From positions 3,136 through 26,922 of the forward strand of contig DGYN01000065.1 of NCBI GenBank assembly GCA_002398405.1: 23,787 nucleotides of DNA. Direction: 5' to 3'. This DNA is from Caulobacteraceae bacterium UBA5005 (GTDB lineage: Bacteria > Pseudomonadota > Alphaproteobacteria > Caulobacterales > Caulobacteraceae). Positions 5,524-13,519 of this stretch are shown one piece after another; the first letter of the stretch is position 1, and each line of letters begins with the position of its first letter. A program made the position numbers and the translations under genes. The notes beneath the pieces are model-generated. The model ran no database searches, was not told the origin of the DNA, and was given only the letters and a program-made list of their open reading frames with translations.

Positions 5524-7359
5524 CTAGTTTTCGCGAACCAACTTCAACACCGCCTGGCCGTAGCGCTCCAGCTTCGATACGCCGACGCCGCTGGCCAGCA
5601 TCAGCTGGTCGGGGCCTTGGGGACGGAGCAAGGCGATGTCCTGCAGGGTGCGGTCTGAGAATATGACATAGGGCGGGACGCGCTGCTCGGCGGCCTCTTC
5701 CCGGCGCCAGGCGCGCAGGGCTTCGAACAGCGGCGCGTTTTCCGGCCCCATGGCCGCCAGGGCCTCGCGGGTGCGCTTGCGGGGGCGGCCGGAGCGGGTG
5801 GAGGGATCGTGGGCCTCCAGCTCGCGGTGGATCATGACCTTGCGCTCCCCGCGATAGACGGCGCGAACCTCGCCGGGATCGCCCAGACCGATCAGCGGGC
5901 GGCCATCGTTGGGGTCCTCGCGCAGCAGGCCCTGATAGAGGAGGGCGTCGAGCAGTTCGCGCCAGGCGCCCTGCGACAGGTCCTTGCCGACCCCGAAGGT
6001 GGAGAGGCGGGTCTCGGCGGAGTCCGGCTCCTTGGTCTTGCCCAGCAGGTGGTCGACGATCCGCCCCCGGCCAAAACGGCCGCCCAGACGATGGACGGCG
6101 GCGAGCGCTTTCTGAGCGGCTTCGGTTCCATCGACCGCGGCGGGCGGGGCGGTGCAGTTGTCGCAGACCCCGCAGTCTTCCACCCCCTCCTCGCCGAAAT
6201 AGCGGCGCACGGCGGTGGCGCGGCAGCCGGGGCCGGCGAGCATGGAATAGAACTGGCGGGCCTTCTTGATCTGGACCTCTTTGACCTCATCGGAGATCTC
6301 GCGGCTTGAAATGCGGCGAAGGGCGAAGGCCAGGTCCGAGGGCGAATAGAGGGTGATCCCGTCGGCGAGGTCGCCGTCGCGCCCGGCGCGGCCGATCTCC
6401 TGCCAGTAGGCCTCCAGCGAGGCGGGGGGATCGGCGTGGATGACGAAGCGCACGTCGGGTTTGTCGATGCCCATGCCAAAGGCGATGGTCGCCACCATCA
6501 CCGCCGCGTCGGCCTGGAGGAACTCGCTGAGCCGGCCGGCGCGGACCTGTTTGTCGAGCCCGGCGTGATAGGCCAGCGCATTGATCCCCTCGGCGCGCAG
6601 AGCCTGGGCGAGATCGTCCGTGCCGTCGCGGGAACCCGAGTAGACGACGCCGGAGACCTTGGGCCGGGCCTTCACGAGTTCGATCACCCGGTCGCGGCCC
6701 CTGCCCTGCTTCTTCTCGGCGCGAAGCTGCAGCTCGGGGCGGGCGAAGCTGTCGACGAATTCGGCGGCGCCGCCGAGCCGAAGCTCCCGGCGGATATCGT
6801 CGCGGGTGCGGGCGTCGGCGGTCGCCGTGACCGCCAGGCGCGGGGCTTCCGGCATGGCGCCCGCCAGCTGGCCGAGCATGCGGTATTCGGGGCGGAAGTC
6901 GTGCCCCCACTGGCTGACGCAGTGAGCCTCATCGATGGCCACCAGGGCGATCTGGATTTGCGAGAGGCGCTCGAGCATGGCGGGCTGCATCAGGCCTTCG
7001 GGCGAGAGGTAGAGGAGGTCGAGGCGGCCATGTTCGATGTCGCCGATGATCCGGACGCGCTCGTCGGGGGAGGCGGTGGAATCCAACCGCTCGGCCTTGA
7101 CGCCGGCCTGCTGCAGGGCGGCGACCTGGTCGCTCATCAGGGCGATCAAGGGGGAGATGACCAGGCCCAGGCCCGGCCGGACGATGGCCGGAATCTGGTA
7201 GCAAAGGCTTTTTCCCCCGCCGGTCGGCAGGACCGCGATGGCGCTTCGTCCGGCCAGGACCTCGCCGACCACCCCGGACTGCAGGCCGCGGAAATCCGCA
7301 TGGCCGAAGGTGCGGCGAAGAACCTCTCGCGCCGCCTCGAGCCCGGGCGTGGGCGTCAT
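5524..7359 (-). CDS. recQ: ATP-dependent DNA helicase RecQ
   Basis: This 611-residue 3'-5' DNA helicase acts in recombination and replication-fork repair. Motif 0 is FRGLQ (residues 23-27). Walker A is LPTGGGKS (44-51). The DEAH box is IDEAH (142-146), followed by the RecQ-specific aromatic loop CVSQWGHDFRPEY. Motif VI reads QEIGRAGRDG. The zinc-binding Cys cluster is seen in CRATAVRRYFGEE followed by CGVCDNC. The RQC winged helix comes next, and an HRDC domain ends the protein, with VPPYVIFSDRTLQDIA and LASGVGVSKLERYG. Length and domain order match full-length RecQ. The ATG overlaps the stop of the upstream lipoprotein gene (ATGA), so the two are probably co-transcribed and coupled. Confidence 0.97.
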   Translation of the reverse strand: MTPTPGLEAAREVLRRTFGHADFRGLQSGVVGEVLAGRSAIAVLPTGGGKSLCYQIPAIVRPGLGLVISPLIALMSDQVAALQQAGVKAERLDSTASPDERVRIIGDIEHGRLDLLYLSPEGLMQPAMLERLSQIQIALVAIDEAHCVSQWGHDFRPEYRMLGQLAGAMPEAPRLAVTATADARTRDDIRRELRLGGAAEFVDSFARPELQLRAEKKQGRGRDRVIELVKARPKVSGVVYSGSRDGTDDLAQALRAEGINALAYHAGLDKQVRAGRLSEFLQADAAVMVATIAFGMGIDKPDVRFVIHADPPASLEAYWQEIGRAGRDGDLADGITLYSPSDLAFALRRISSREISDEVKEVQIKKARQFYSMLAGPGCRATAVRRYFGEEGVEDCGVCDNCTAPPAAVDGTEAAQKALAAVHRLGGRFGRGRIVDHLLGKTKEPDSAETRLSTFGVGKDLSQGAWRELLDALLYQGLLREDPNDGRPLIGLGDPGEVRAVYRGERKVMIHRELEAHDPSTRSGRPRKRTREALAAMGPENAPLFEALRAWRREEAAEQRVPPYVIFSDRTLQDIALLRPQGPDQLMLASGVGVSKLERYGQAVLKLVREN

Positions 7360-7664
7360 CCGATCTTGGTCCAGCCCTTCCGGACCATGCAGTCGTCGCG
7401 CAGGGCCGCATAGAGACGATCGGCGCCGCCGCCGCGGATGTCGTCGCGATCGAGATAGCCCGCCACCGCCGCCGCGGTCGCCGCGGCGTTGGTCGCGCCG
7501 CCCTGCAAGGCGTTCATGTCGGCGCCGCCGGCCTCGCGGGCGCAGGCGGCCAGGTCGACGCCAAGGTCATGGCCAGGCCGCAGGGCCCATTTGGACTGCG
7601 GGACGGTCTCGCAGGCGGAAATCAGGGCCGTGGCCACAAGGAGCACAGAGACGGTGCGGATCAT
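7356..7664 (-). CDS. Small putative lipoprotein upstream of recQ
   Basis: The 102-residue product has a signal peptide ending in a lipobox, LLVATALISAC, with Cys18 as the predicted lipidation site. The mature part is short and Ala/Gly-rich, with ACAREAGGADMNALQ in the middle and a C-terminal DRLYAALRDDCMVRKGW. No known domain was recognised. Similar small lipoproteins ending in a Cys-Met-x-x-[KR]-G-[WY] pattern occur in alphaproteobacteria. Its stop overlaps the recQ start by four bases, so it is the first gene of a two-gene unit. The pairing with a cytoplasmic helicase is probably transcriptional only. Confidence 0.75.
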   Translation of the reverse strand: MIRTVSVLLVATALISACETVPQSKWALRPGHDLGVDLAACAREAGGADMNALQGGATNAAATAAAVAGYLDRDDIRGGGADRLYAALRDDCMVRKGWTKIG

Positions 7665-7723
7665 CCGGCGATGTTAGCGCGTCGGGCGATGGAGTCATGG
7701 GGGAAAACGCGGGAGAGCCGCTT

Positions 7724-7777
7724 CTTCAATCCTCCACCGTAGGGGGAGGGGGACCGCGCAGCGGTGGAGGGGGTTCT
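7724..7777. repeat. Intergenic inverted-repeat element, copy A
   Basis: The copy runs from CTTCAATCCTCC to GGGGGTTCT. Outer arms CCTCCACC (7731-7738) and GGTGGAGG (7763-7770) are perfectly complementary. Inside is a hairpin, ACCGC-GCA-GCGGT (7753-7765). It is inverted relative to copy B (7838-7893). The 344-bp gap 7665-8008 between the lipoprotein gene and the penicillin-binding protein gene consists largely of these two copies. The remaining bases contain no gene that I can support. Confidence 0.75.
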
Positions 7778-7837
7778 AAGTCAGGTGCGCCCGTTCGGAG
7801 TTAAGCCGAGGTAGGAGTCCAACCGTCTCAGGCGCGG

Positions 7838-7893
7838 AGAACCCCCTCCACCATCTTCGATGGTCCCCCTCCCCCTGCGGTGGAGGATTGAAG
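7838..7893. repeat. Intergenic inverted-repeat element, copy B
   Basis: This is the reverse-complement partner of copy A; their outer parts are nearly identical. The apical hairpin is ACCATC-TTC-GATGGT (7850-7864), perfectly paired but with a different stem sequence from copy A. Together A and B form a long inverted repeat with a spacer of about 60 bases, which could extrude as a cruciform or fold as RNA. Confidence 0.75.
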
Positions 7894-8008
7894 GTGCGTT
7901 GACGGAACGGTCCGCCCTTCCCCCGCCGCTTTTGTTCGCCATCTTTTGATCGATCCCGCGTCACGGCTGCGCTAGACCCAAGGGACGGGCATCGGAGATT
8001 CGAAAACC

Positions 8009-10024
8009 ATGGCCAATGGCAGAGGGCCCGATCGCAACGGCGCGATGGGACCTGGCGGGGGAAGGCCCGGGCGCACCCGCTTCCAACAGGTGGTCTATTG
8101 GGGATCGGTGGCCGCTGTCTGGGGGATGATTTTCCTGGCGACGGTGGTCCTGGTGTTCGCCATGGACCTGCCGGACACCTCCAAGCTCTATGAGGTGACG
8201 CGCCAGCCGTCGGTGTCCTATCTCGACCGATCGGGAACCCTCTTGGCCGTGCGCGGCAGCCAGTACGCCCCGCCGGTCGATCTGGACGAACTGCCGAAAT
8301 ATGTGCCCGACGCCTTCGTCGCCATCGAAGACCAGCATTTCTATTGGCACCCCGGCTTCAACCCCTGGGGCATCGCCCGCTCGCAGCTGTGGAACCTCAC
8401 CCACCGGGGCGGACCGTTGAGGGGCGGCTCGACCATCACCCAGCAGCTGGCCCGCAACCTGTTCCTGTCCGCCGACCAGAACATGCGGCGCAAGATCCAG
8501 GAGCTGATCCTCTCGTTCTGGCTGGAGCTGCGCTTCTCCAAGAAGGAGATCCTGGCCCTCTATATGAACCGGGTGGGGTTTGGGGCCGGGGCCTATGGCA
8601 TCGAGGCCGCCGCCCAGCGCTATTTCAACACCACGGCGAGCCAGCTGACCCTGCCGCAGGCGGCCCTCCTGGCCGGTCTGATCAAGGGGCCCTCGCGCTA
8701 TTCGCCTCTGGCCGATTCCGAGCGGGCAGCCCGCCGCGCCGATGTGGTGCTGCGGACCATGGTCAAGACCAAGAAGATCACCGAGGAGGAGCGCCTAGCC
8801 GCCATCGCCAAGCCCGTGCGGGTCTCCCGCAGCCTCGCAAACCAGAACGCGCAGTACTTCGTCGACTGGGTGGACGGACAGGTGCGCAGCCTGGTGGGCG
8901 AACCCACCGAAGACCTGATCGTCGAGACGACCCTCGATTTACCCATCCAGGTGGCCGGCGAAAACTCGCTGCGGGCCATCGTCGAGCGGGACAAGAAGGC
9001 CAGGGGGGTCGAGCAGGCTTCCATGGTCGCCCTGGACGGCGAAGGGCGGGTTCGCGCCTATGTCGGCGGGGTCAGCTATATCGACAGCCAGTTCGACCGG
9101 GCCTCCAACGCCCACCGCCAAGCGGGTTCGGCCTTCAAGCCCTTCGTCTATCTGACCGCCATGGAGCAGGGCCGGACCCCCAACGATCCGGTGGTCGATG
9201 AGCCGGTGACGATCGGCAACTGGAGCCCCAGGAACTATGACGGCCGCTTCAGCGGGCCGATGATCCTGCAGACGGCGCTGGCCAAGTCGATCAACACCGT
9301 GGCCGCCAAGCTGGCCAGCGAGGTGGGCACCGGCAATGTGGCGACAACGGCCCGCAGGCTCGGCATCACCGGCCCGATCCAGACCGATCCCTCCATGGCG
9401 CTGGGCGCTGTCGAGGTGACGCCGGTGGAGATGGCTCAGGCCTATGCGCCTTTCGCCAACGGCGGCTATTCGGCCAGGGCTTACGGCATCGAGCGGATCC
9501 GCACGGCCGGCGGGCAGATTCTTTATGACAAGAGCCTTCAGAGGGAGGGCCGCGCCCAGGTGATCGGGACGCCCGCCCTCCAGTACATGAACCAGATGAT
9601 GCGCCAGGTCCCGGCCGTGGGCACGGGGACGAGGGCCAACATCGCCGGCTATGACCTGGCGGGAAAGACCGGCACGACCAGCGACTACAAGGACGCCTGG
9701 TATGTGGGCTACACCGGCGGCTTCGTGGCGGCGGTGTGGGTCGGCAAGGACAACAACAAGCCCATGGTCCAGGTCACCGGCGGCAATGCGCCGGCGGAAA
9801 TCTGGCGCGGTTTCATGACGGCGGCCCTGCCAAGGCTGGCGGTGCAGGCCATCCCCGGCGGCGCGGCGCCCATCGCGGCGCCGGCGAGAGATACGATCTC
9901 CGACCAGATCGGCGACCTGATCGGCCAGGAGCACCGCGAAGGCGCGCCCGAGGAGGAAGAGCCCCGGCCCGCGCCGCCGCCCGCGTCGAACGCACCCAAA
10001 GGGCCGCCGCCCGTCCTCTACTAG
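8009..10024 (+). CDS. Class A penicillin-binding protein (transglycosylase/transpeptidase)
   Basis: This 671-residue bifunctional peptidoglycan synthase is anchored in the inner membrane with its catalytic domains in the periplasm. A short Gly/Arg-rich cytoplasmic tail precedes one membrane helix at about residues 29-51. The GT51 glycosyltransferase domain has the catalytic Glu107 in EDQHFYWHPG, followed by GGSTITQQLARNLFL and a family block containing KKEILALYMNRVGFG. The transpeptidase domain has SAFK (active-site Ser374), SIN (427-429) and KTGTT (553-557). A Pro-rich tail ends the protein. All catalytic motifs are intact. ATG 8009 has GGAGA about ten bases upstream. It could be a PBP1a, PBP1c or MtgA-PBP relative; the length is on the short side for PBP1a, so no symbol is given. 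Confidence 0.95.
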   Translation: MANGRGPDRNGAMGPGGGRPGRTRFQQVVYWGSVAAVWGMIFLATVVLVFAMDLPDTSKLYEVTRQPSVSYLDRSGTLLAVRGSQYAPPVDLDELPKYVPDAFVAIEDQHFYWHPGFNPWGIARSQLWNLTHRGGPLRGGSTITQQLARNLFLSADQNMRRKIQELILSFWLELRFSKKEILALYMNRVGFGAGAYGIEAAAQRYFNTTASQLTLPQAALLAGLIKGPSRYSPLADSERAARRADVVLRTMVKTKKITEEERLAAIAKPVRVSRSLANQNAQYFVDWVDGQVRSLVGEPTEDLIVETTLDLPIQVAGENSLRAIVERDKKARGVEQASMVALDGEGRVRAYVGGVSYIDSQFDRASNAHRQAGSAFKPFVYLTAMEQGRTPNDPVVDEPVTIGNWSPRNYDGRFSGPMILQTALAKSINTVAAKLASEVGTGNVATTARRLGITGPIQTDPSMALGAVEVTPVEMAQAYAPFANGGYSARAYGIERIRTAGGQILYDKSLQREGRAQVIGTPALQYMNQMMRQVPAVGTGTRANIAGYDLAGKTGTTSDYKDAWYVGYTGGFVAAVWVGKDNNKPMVQVTGGNAPAEIWRGFMTAALPRLAVQAIPGGAAPIAAPARDTISDQIGDLIGQEHREGAPEEEEPRPAPPPASNAPKGPPPVLY

Positions 10025-10025
10025 A

Positions 10026-10067
10026 CGCCCCCTCCACCACGCCTTCGGCGCGGTCCCCCTCCCCCAT
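10026..10067. repeat. Intergenic inverted-repeat element, partial copy; possible terminator
   Basis: CCCCCTCCACC...GGTCCCCCTCCCCC matches copy B at 7838-7893. The apical hairpin at 10036-10054 pairs ACC-A-CGCC with GGCG-C-GGT around a 3-nt TTC loop, with one mismatch. It lies two bases after the penicillin-binding protein stop and before the convergent metallohydrolase gene, a position where it could end transcription from both sides. Confidence 0.6.
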
Positions 10068-10076
10068 TCCCCTTGG

Positions 10077-10841
10077 TCACGAGGGAGGTGAGCCGAAGGC
10101 GTGCAGCCTGGGACCGTGGCTGCGCAGCCAGGCGCGGTGCGGCTTGGCGGGGCCGATCAGGCGTTCGACCAGGGCCCAGAAGCGGTCGGAGTGGTTGGCC
10201 TCCACCAGGTGGGCGCACTCGTGGGCGGCGACATAGTCCATCACCGCATAGGGGGCGAGGATCAGGCGCCAGCTGTAGCGGATCGATCCAACCCTATGCG
10301 CGCCGCCGAACAGGGTGCGGCGCGGCGAGGTGCACGACCCCCAGCGGCCCTTGGCGTCCATAACCGCGACACTGGGGGCGGGCTCGCCCAGGGCATGGGC
10401 GTGAACGGCCGTGCGCTCGGCGAGGATGCGCTTGGATTCGGCCTTGAGCAGGCGAACGACGGTACGGGTGAAGCGCTCATCGTCGGGGGCCAGGAGGCGC
10501 ATGGGGGTCACGTCCGTGGCCGGGATCAGCTTGCCGCGCACCGAGCCCCCCTCGAGGCGGCAGGGCTGGCCCAGGACCTCGATCGTCTGACCGGGGGCCA
10601 GGGAGGCGACGGTGGGCAGGCGGGCGAGCTGGGTGGCGATCCAGACCAAGCGGTCGCGGGCAAAGGCGATGGCTTCGGGAAGGCGCCGCTCGGTCGGGGC
10701 GGTGGCGATCACCTCGCGCTTCTGCTGGTCGATGCGGATCGAGACCCGCCGCGCCCGGGCGTCCACCCTAAGACGCACGCTCGCCCCGTCGAGGGTCAGG
10801 CGGTCGCCGTGATGATAGCGCTGCGGATTGAAGAGATTCAT
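10077..10841 (-). CDS. YgjP-like metal-dependent hydrolase (DUF45 family)
   Basis: The 254-residue protein has a zinc-protease-like signature, HECAH at residues 207-211, with a likely third ligand His217 in VEANHSDRFW. Upstream is the family motif GRWGSCTSPRRTLF and an N-terminal block (VRLRVDARARRVSIRID) typical of the YgjP/DUF45 group. The motif spacing matches SprT-like and YgjP enzymes; the true substrate is unknown. No signal peptide is seen, so it is cytoplasmic. It is divergent from trmB, with only about 40 bases between the starts, so the two must share a compact promoter region. Confidence 0.88.
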   Translation of the reverse strand: MNLFNPQRYHHGDRLTLDGASVRLRVDARARRVSIRIDQQKREVIATAPTERRLPEAIAFARDRLVWIATQLARLPTVASLAPGQTIEVLGQPCRLEGGSVRGKLIPATDVTPMRLLAPDDERFTRTVVRLLKAESKRILAERTAVHAHALGEPAPSVAVMDAKGRWGSCTSPRRTLFGGAHRVGSIRYSWRLILAPYAVMDYVAAHECAHLVEANHSDRFWALVERLIGPAKPHRAWLRSHGPRLHAFGSPPS

Positions 10842-10882
10842 CGGCCCTTCTGCTCATAGCACGATCTGGTATGGAGCGGCCC

Positions 10883-11542
10883 ATGTCCCAGACCGCCCAC
10901 GGGCCCCTGCGCTCCTTCGGCCGCATCAAGGCCAGGCCGATCAAGCCCCGGCAGGAAAAGCTGCTGGAGACCCTGCTGCCGAAGATCGCGGTGCCGGAAG
11001 GGCCGGTGGCGATCAGCGGCGAGACCTGGCTGGAGATCGGCTTTGGCGGCGGCGAGCATATGGTGGCCCAGGCGGTGCGGGCGCCGGAGGTGACGGTGAT
11101 CGGCGCCGAGCCGTTCCTCAACGGGGTCGCCAGCGCGCTGCGGCATGTGGAGGAAATGGCGGCGGCCAATGTCCGGCTGCTGTTTGGCGACGCCCGCGAG
11201 CTGATCGGCAATCTGCCTAACGCCTCGATCGGACGGGTGTTCATCCTGTTCCCTGATCCCTGGCCCAAGACCCGGCACCACAAGCGGCGCATCATCCAGA
11301 CGTCGCTGATCGAGGATTTGGCGCGGATCATGAAACCCGGCGCGCGGCTCAGGTTCGCCAGCGATTGGGCGGATTATGTGGACTGGACGTTGGAGCGGTT
11401 TTCCGCTTCGCCGGACTTTCGCTGGCTGGGCGAGCGGGCGGACGACTGGCGCACTCCCCCGGCGGACCACATCACCACCCGCTATGAGCAGAAACGGCTG
11501 GGCGACTGCGCGCCGGTGTTTCTGGAGTTTGAGCGCCACTAA
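10883..11542 (+). CDS. trmB: tRNA (guanine-N7-)-methyltransferase
   Basis: The enzyme transfers a methyl group from SAM to N7 of guanosine 46 in tRNA. The 219-residue product has the SAM-binding motif WLEIGFGGGEH (49-59), then GAEPFLNGVAS, NVRLLFGDARELI, and the TrmB signature FPDPWPKTRHHKRR (123-136). The tail DWRTPPADHITTRYEQK is also typical. ATG 10883 was chosen because GGAG lies six bases before it; an in-frame ATG at 10871 would add four residues but would put that GGAG inside the gene. The TAA stop overlaps the stop of the convergent protease gene. Confidence 0.96.
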   Translation: MSQTAHGPLRSFGRIKARPIKPRQEKLLETLLPKIAVPEGPVAISGETWLEIGFGGGEHMVAQAVRAPEVTVIGAEPFLNGVASALRHVEEMAAANVRLLFGDARELIGNLPNASIGRVFILFPDPWPKTRHHKRRIIQTSLIEDLARIMKPGARLRFASDWADYVDWTLERFSASPDFRWLGERADDWRTPPADHITTRYEQKRLGDCAPVFLEFERH

Positions 11543-12666
11543 TAATAGCGCGCCAGGGTGACGGTTCGCGTGCGGCCGTCCTTCAGGGTGAGGGTCAGGA
11601 CCGTGCCGGCGGGTGCGTCCTTGTGAGCCCGATTGGCGGTTGCGGCGGGCTCACCGTTGATGGCCGTGACGATCTCCCCGGCGCGGAAGCCAGCGGCGGC
11701 GGCGGGGCTGCCGGGGGAGACGTGGGTGACGCGGATGGTCTCGCCCTCCACCGGTCCGTAGACGCCCAGATAGTCGCGCTTGAACGGCGGGGGGATCGCG
11801 GCGCTGGCGGGCGGGGCGAACCAGGCGCGGCTTCCGGCGAAGTCGAAATAGAGGTGAAAACGGGACAACAGGCCAAGGCCCAGATTGGCCTCGACCCCAA
11901 GGCTGCGGGAGGCGGCCTGCACCGGTACATCGCGAAAGGCGGCCCCGCCGACGCCCAGGTTCGGCGCCGATGCGGTCTTCACCACCGAGGCCCCGCCGAC
12001 ACCGCCGAGCGGCGCCGTGGACGTCTTGCCTTTGAACAGGCCGAGCTTCGCCGCCGGCATCGGCGACAGGATCAGAGGCGGGGCGGAGCCGGTGTCGATC
12101 AGGGCAAGGACAGTGATCCCGCCTGGAAAAGCGATGGGGACGGTCATCATCTCGCCGCGGGCGGTGAGCGCGGTGGCGGGCACGCGGGGCGGAGGGACAA
12201 AGGCGGCGCGCTCGTGCAGCGCCAGGGTCTGGGTCTGAAAGTCGATCTCGACCACGAAGCGGCGGAAGAAATCCACCCCGAGCGCCATCTCCACCGGGCG
12301 GCCCACGGCCAGCGACAGGCTCTCGTAGGAAAGCACCACGGCGTCGAGACCGCCCAGCGCGGTTCCGCCAACAGCGACCGCCGCAAGACGGGTCATCCGC
12401 CCGGAAAGCGTGTGCTGCACGCCGCGCAGGGTAATCCGCCTGCCGGTCTCGGCAATACCGGCATGGGCGGCGAAGGCGGCGTCCATGCCGGTGAACTGCG
12501 AGCCGGAATCGAGCATGGCCTGCACGGGCTGATCGCCGATGAAGACCGGTACGAAAATCTTGTCGTGGCTGAATTCGAAAGGGATGCGCCGCGGCTGGGC
12601 CAGGGCGGGGCCCGCCAGGATAAGGCCCGTGGCGGCAGACAGCAGCGTGCGGCGATCCAGGATCAT
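11539..12666 (-). CDS. Exported double retropepsin-like aspartic protease with PDZ domain
   Basis: The 375-residue protein starts with a Tat-like leader (DRRTLLSAATGLILAGPALA, predicted cleavage after Ala23). Two retropepsin-like aspartyl modules follow. The first has the active-site motif MLDSGS with Asp53, and the second has LIDTGS with Asp191. Each is followed by the hydrophobic-Gly region typical of the second half of such domains (VEMALGVDFFRRF and LGLGLLSRF). The C-terminal residues from about 300 form a PDZ domain: YLGVYG, VTHVSPGSPAAAAGFRAGEIVTAING. The product probably acts in the periplasm on a peptide recognised by the PDZ domain. The tandem aspartyl modules could form an intramolecular dimer, as in pepsin (inference). 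Confidence 0.88.
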   Translation of the reverse strand: MILDRRTLLSAATGLILAGPALAQPRRIPFEFSHDKIFVPVFIGDQPVQAMLDSGSQFTGMDAAFAAHAGIAETGRRITLRGVQHTLSGRMTRLAAVAVGGTALGGLDAVVLSYESLSLAVGRPVEMALGVDFFRRFVVEIDFQTQTLALHERAAFVPPPRVPATALTARGEMMTVPIAFPGGITVLALIDTGSAPPLILSPMPAAKLGLFKGKTSTAPLGGVGGASVVKTASAPNLGVGGAAFRDVPVQAASRSLGVEANLGLGLLSRFHLYFDFAGSRAWFAPPASAAIPPPFKRDYLGVYGPVEGETIRVTHVSPGSPAAAAGFRAGEIVTAINGEPAATANRAHKDAPAGTVLTLTLKDGRTRTVTLARYY

Positions 12667-12721
12667 CGACTGCTACTTAGGGAGCGTCGCAGCAAATCGC
12701 CAATCTTGGCGATGTGGCCTA

Positions 12722-13060
12722 CTAGCGCCTCAGCCCGCCGGCGTTGGGCAGATAGATGGGCGTGGGCACCGGGCAGCCGTCCACCATGCGATTGACGGCG
12801 GCGTAGTAGCCTTCCTCGCGGTTGGCGCCGGGAACCCAGACCGGGCTCTCGGTTTCCCGCCCATCCTTGTGCTCGAACTTGGAAGCGCCCTGGACGATTT
12901 CCCCGCGCTGACCCTCGGCCTTGGGCCGCATGGCTTCGACGACGAGGCGTTGGCATTCGGGCCGGTTGCGCCAAGCCTCGGCCTTGTTGCCACGGTCGAT
13001 GAGGACCGGGGGAGGCGGCGCGGCGGCTACCGCAGCTTGCAGCAAGAGGGCGATCAGCAT
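12722..13060 (-). CDS. Small secreted protein, function unknown
   Basis: The 112-residue product starts with a very short hydrophobic leader, MLIALLLQAAVAAAPPPP. The predicted mature domain includes ECQRLVVEAMRPKAEGQRGEI and ends in VDGCPVPTPIYLPNAGG. Two Cys could form a disulfide. No known domain was recognised. The start is supported by a strong GGAGGAG ribosome-binding site about eight bases upstream. It sits between the protease gene and the NTF2-like gene on the same strand with about 50-base gaps, so co-transcription is possible. Confidence 0.7.
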   Translation of the reverse strand: MLIALLLQAAVAAAPPPPVLIDRGNKAEAWRNRPECQRLVVEAMRPKAEGQRGEIVQGASKFEHKDGRETESPVWVPGANREEGYYAAVNRMVDGCPVPTPIYLPNAGGLRR

Positions 13061-13111
13061 GGCGTCTACTCCTCCAACGGTCGATGAAGGATAGCATCGT
13101 TCGGCAATTTG

Positions 13112-13519
13112 TCAGCCTGTGGGCAGGCCGATCTGTTTGGCCTGGCTGGCGGAATCGCGGGCCATCAGGTGCCTGCTGATCCTGCCGTCGTCGAACTGGA
13201 ACCACTGCATGGCGACAAGCTCGTATTCCTGGCCGGAGGGGCGGTCATGCCCCTGATAGGGCCCGGTCCAGCGGCCGGTTTCCTTGAGGAGCACGGCGAC
13301 CTCGTCGTCCTCTGCGGCGATGGCCAGGATTTCCAGCTGCGGCGAGAGCCCTGCGCACCACTCTGTCCAGGCGCCGATGGCCTGGTCGACCGGCATGACG
13401 TCGTCGGCGCCCTGCACCACCCCGTCATCGGTGAACAGCAGGCGGACACGGTCGAAGGCGCCGGCGTTCATGGCGGCGACAAAGGCCGTGACAACCATCT
13501 TGTTGCCGGCCTCACTCAT
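13112..13519 (-). CDS. NTF2-like (SnoaL-type) protein
   Basis: The 135-residue protein has the shape of a SnoaL/NTF2 fold. An N-terminal helix (VVTAFVAAMNAGAFDRVRLLFTDD) is followed by alternating strands with GRWTGPYQG and then ELVAMQWFQFDDGRISRHLMARD. This fold is used for small-molecule binding or isomerase-type catalysis; the specific ligand is unknown. The ATG overlaps the lpd stop (ATGA), so it is translationally coupled to lpd and belongs to the same operon. No signal peptide is present. Confidence 0.85.
   Translation of the reverse strand: MSEAGNKMVVTAFVAAMNAGAFDRVRLLFTDDGVVQGADDVMPVDQAIGAWTEWCAGLSPQLEILAIAAEDDEVAVLLKETGRWTGPYQGHDRPSGQEYELVAMQWFQFDDGRISRHLMARDSASQAKQIGLPTG

Noticed and set aside
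7238..7804. A + strand frame of 188 codons ending in the repeat pair
   Set aside because: It is Arg/Pro/Gly-rich and antisense to recQ and the lipoprotein gene, with no domain or ribosome-binding site.
7946..7976. TTGATC and GCTAGA upstream of the penicillin-binding protein gene as a promoter
   Set aside because: The spacing is about 19 bases and both boxes fit poorly, so I did not list it as a feature.
5371..10067. Repeats in this interval as a CRISPR array
   Set aside because: Copies are few, in both orientations, separated by whole genes and not by uniform spacers, and no cas gene is present.
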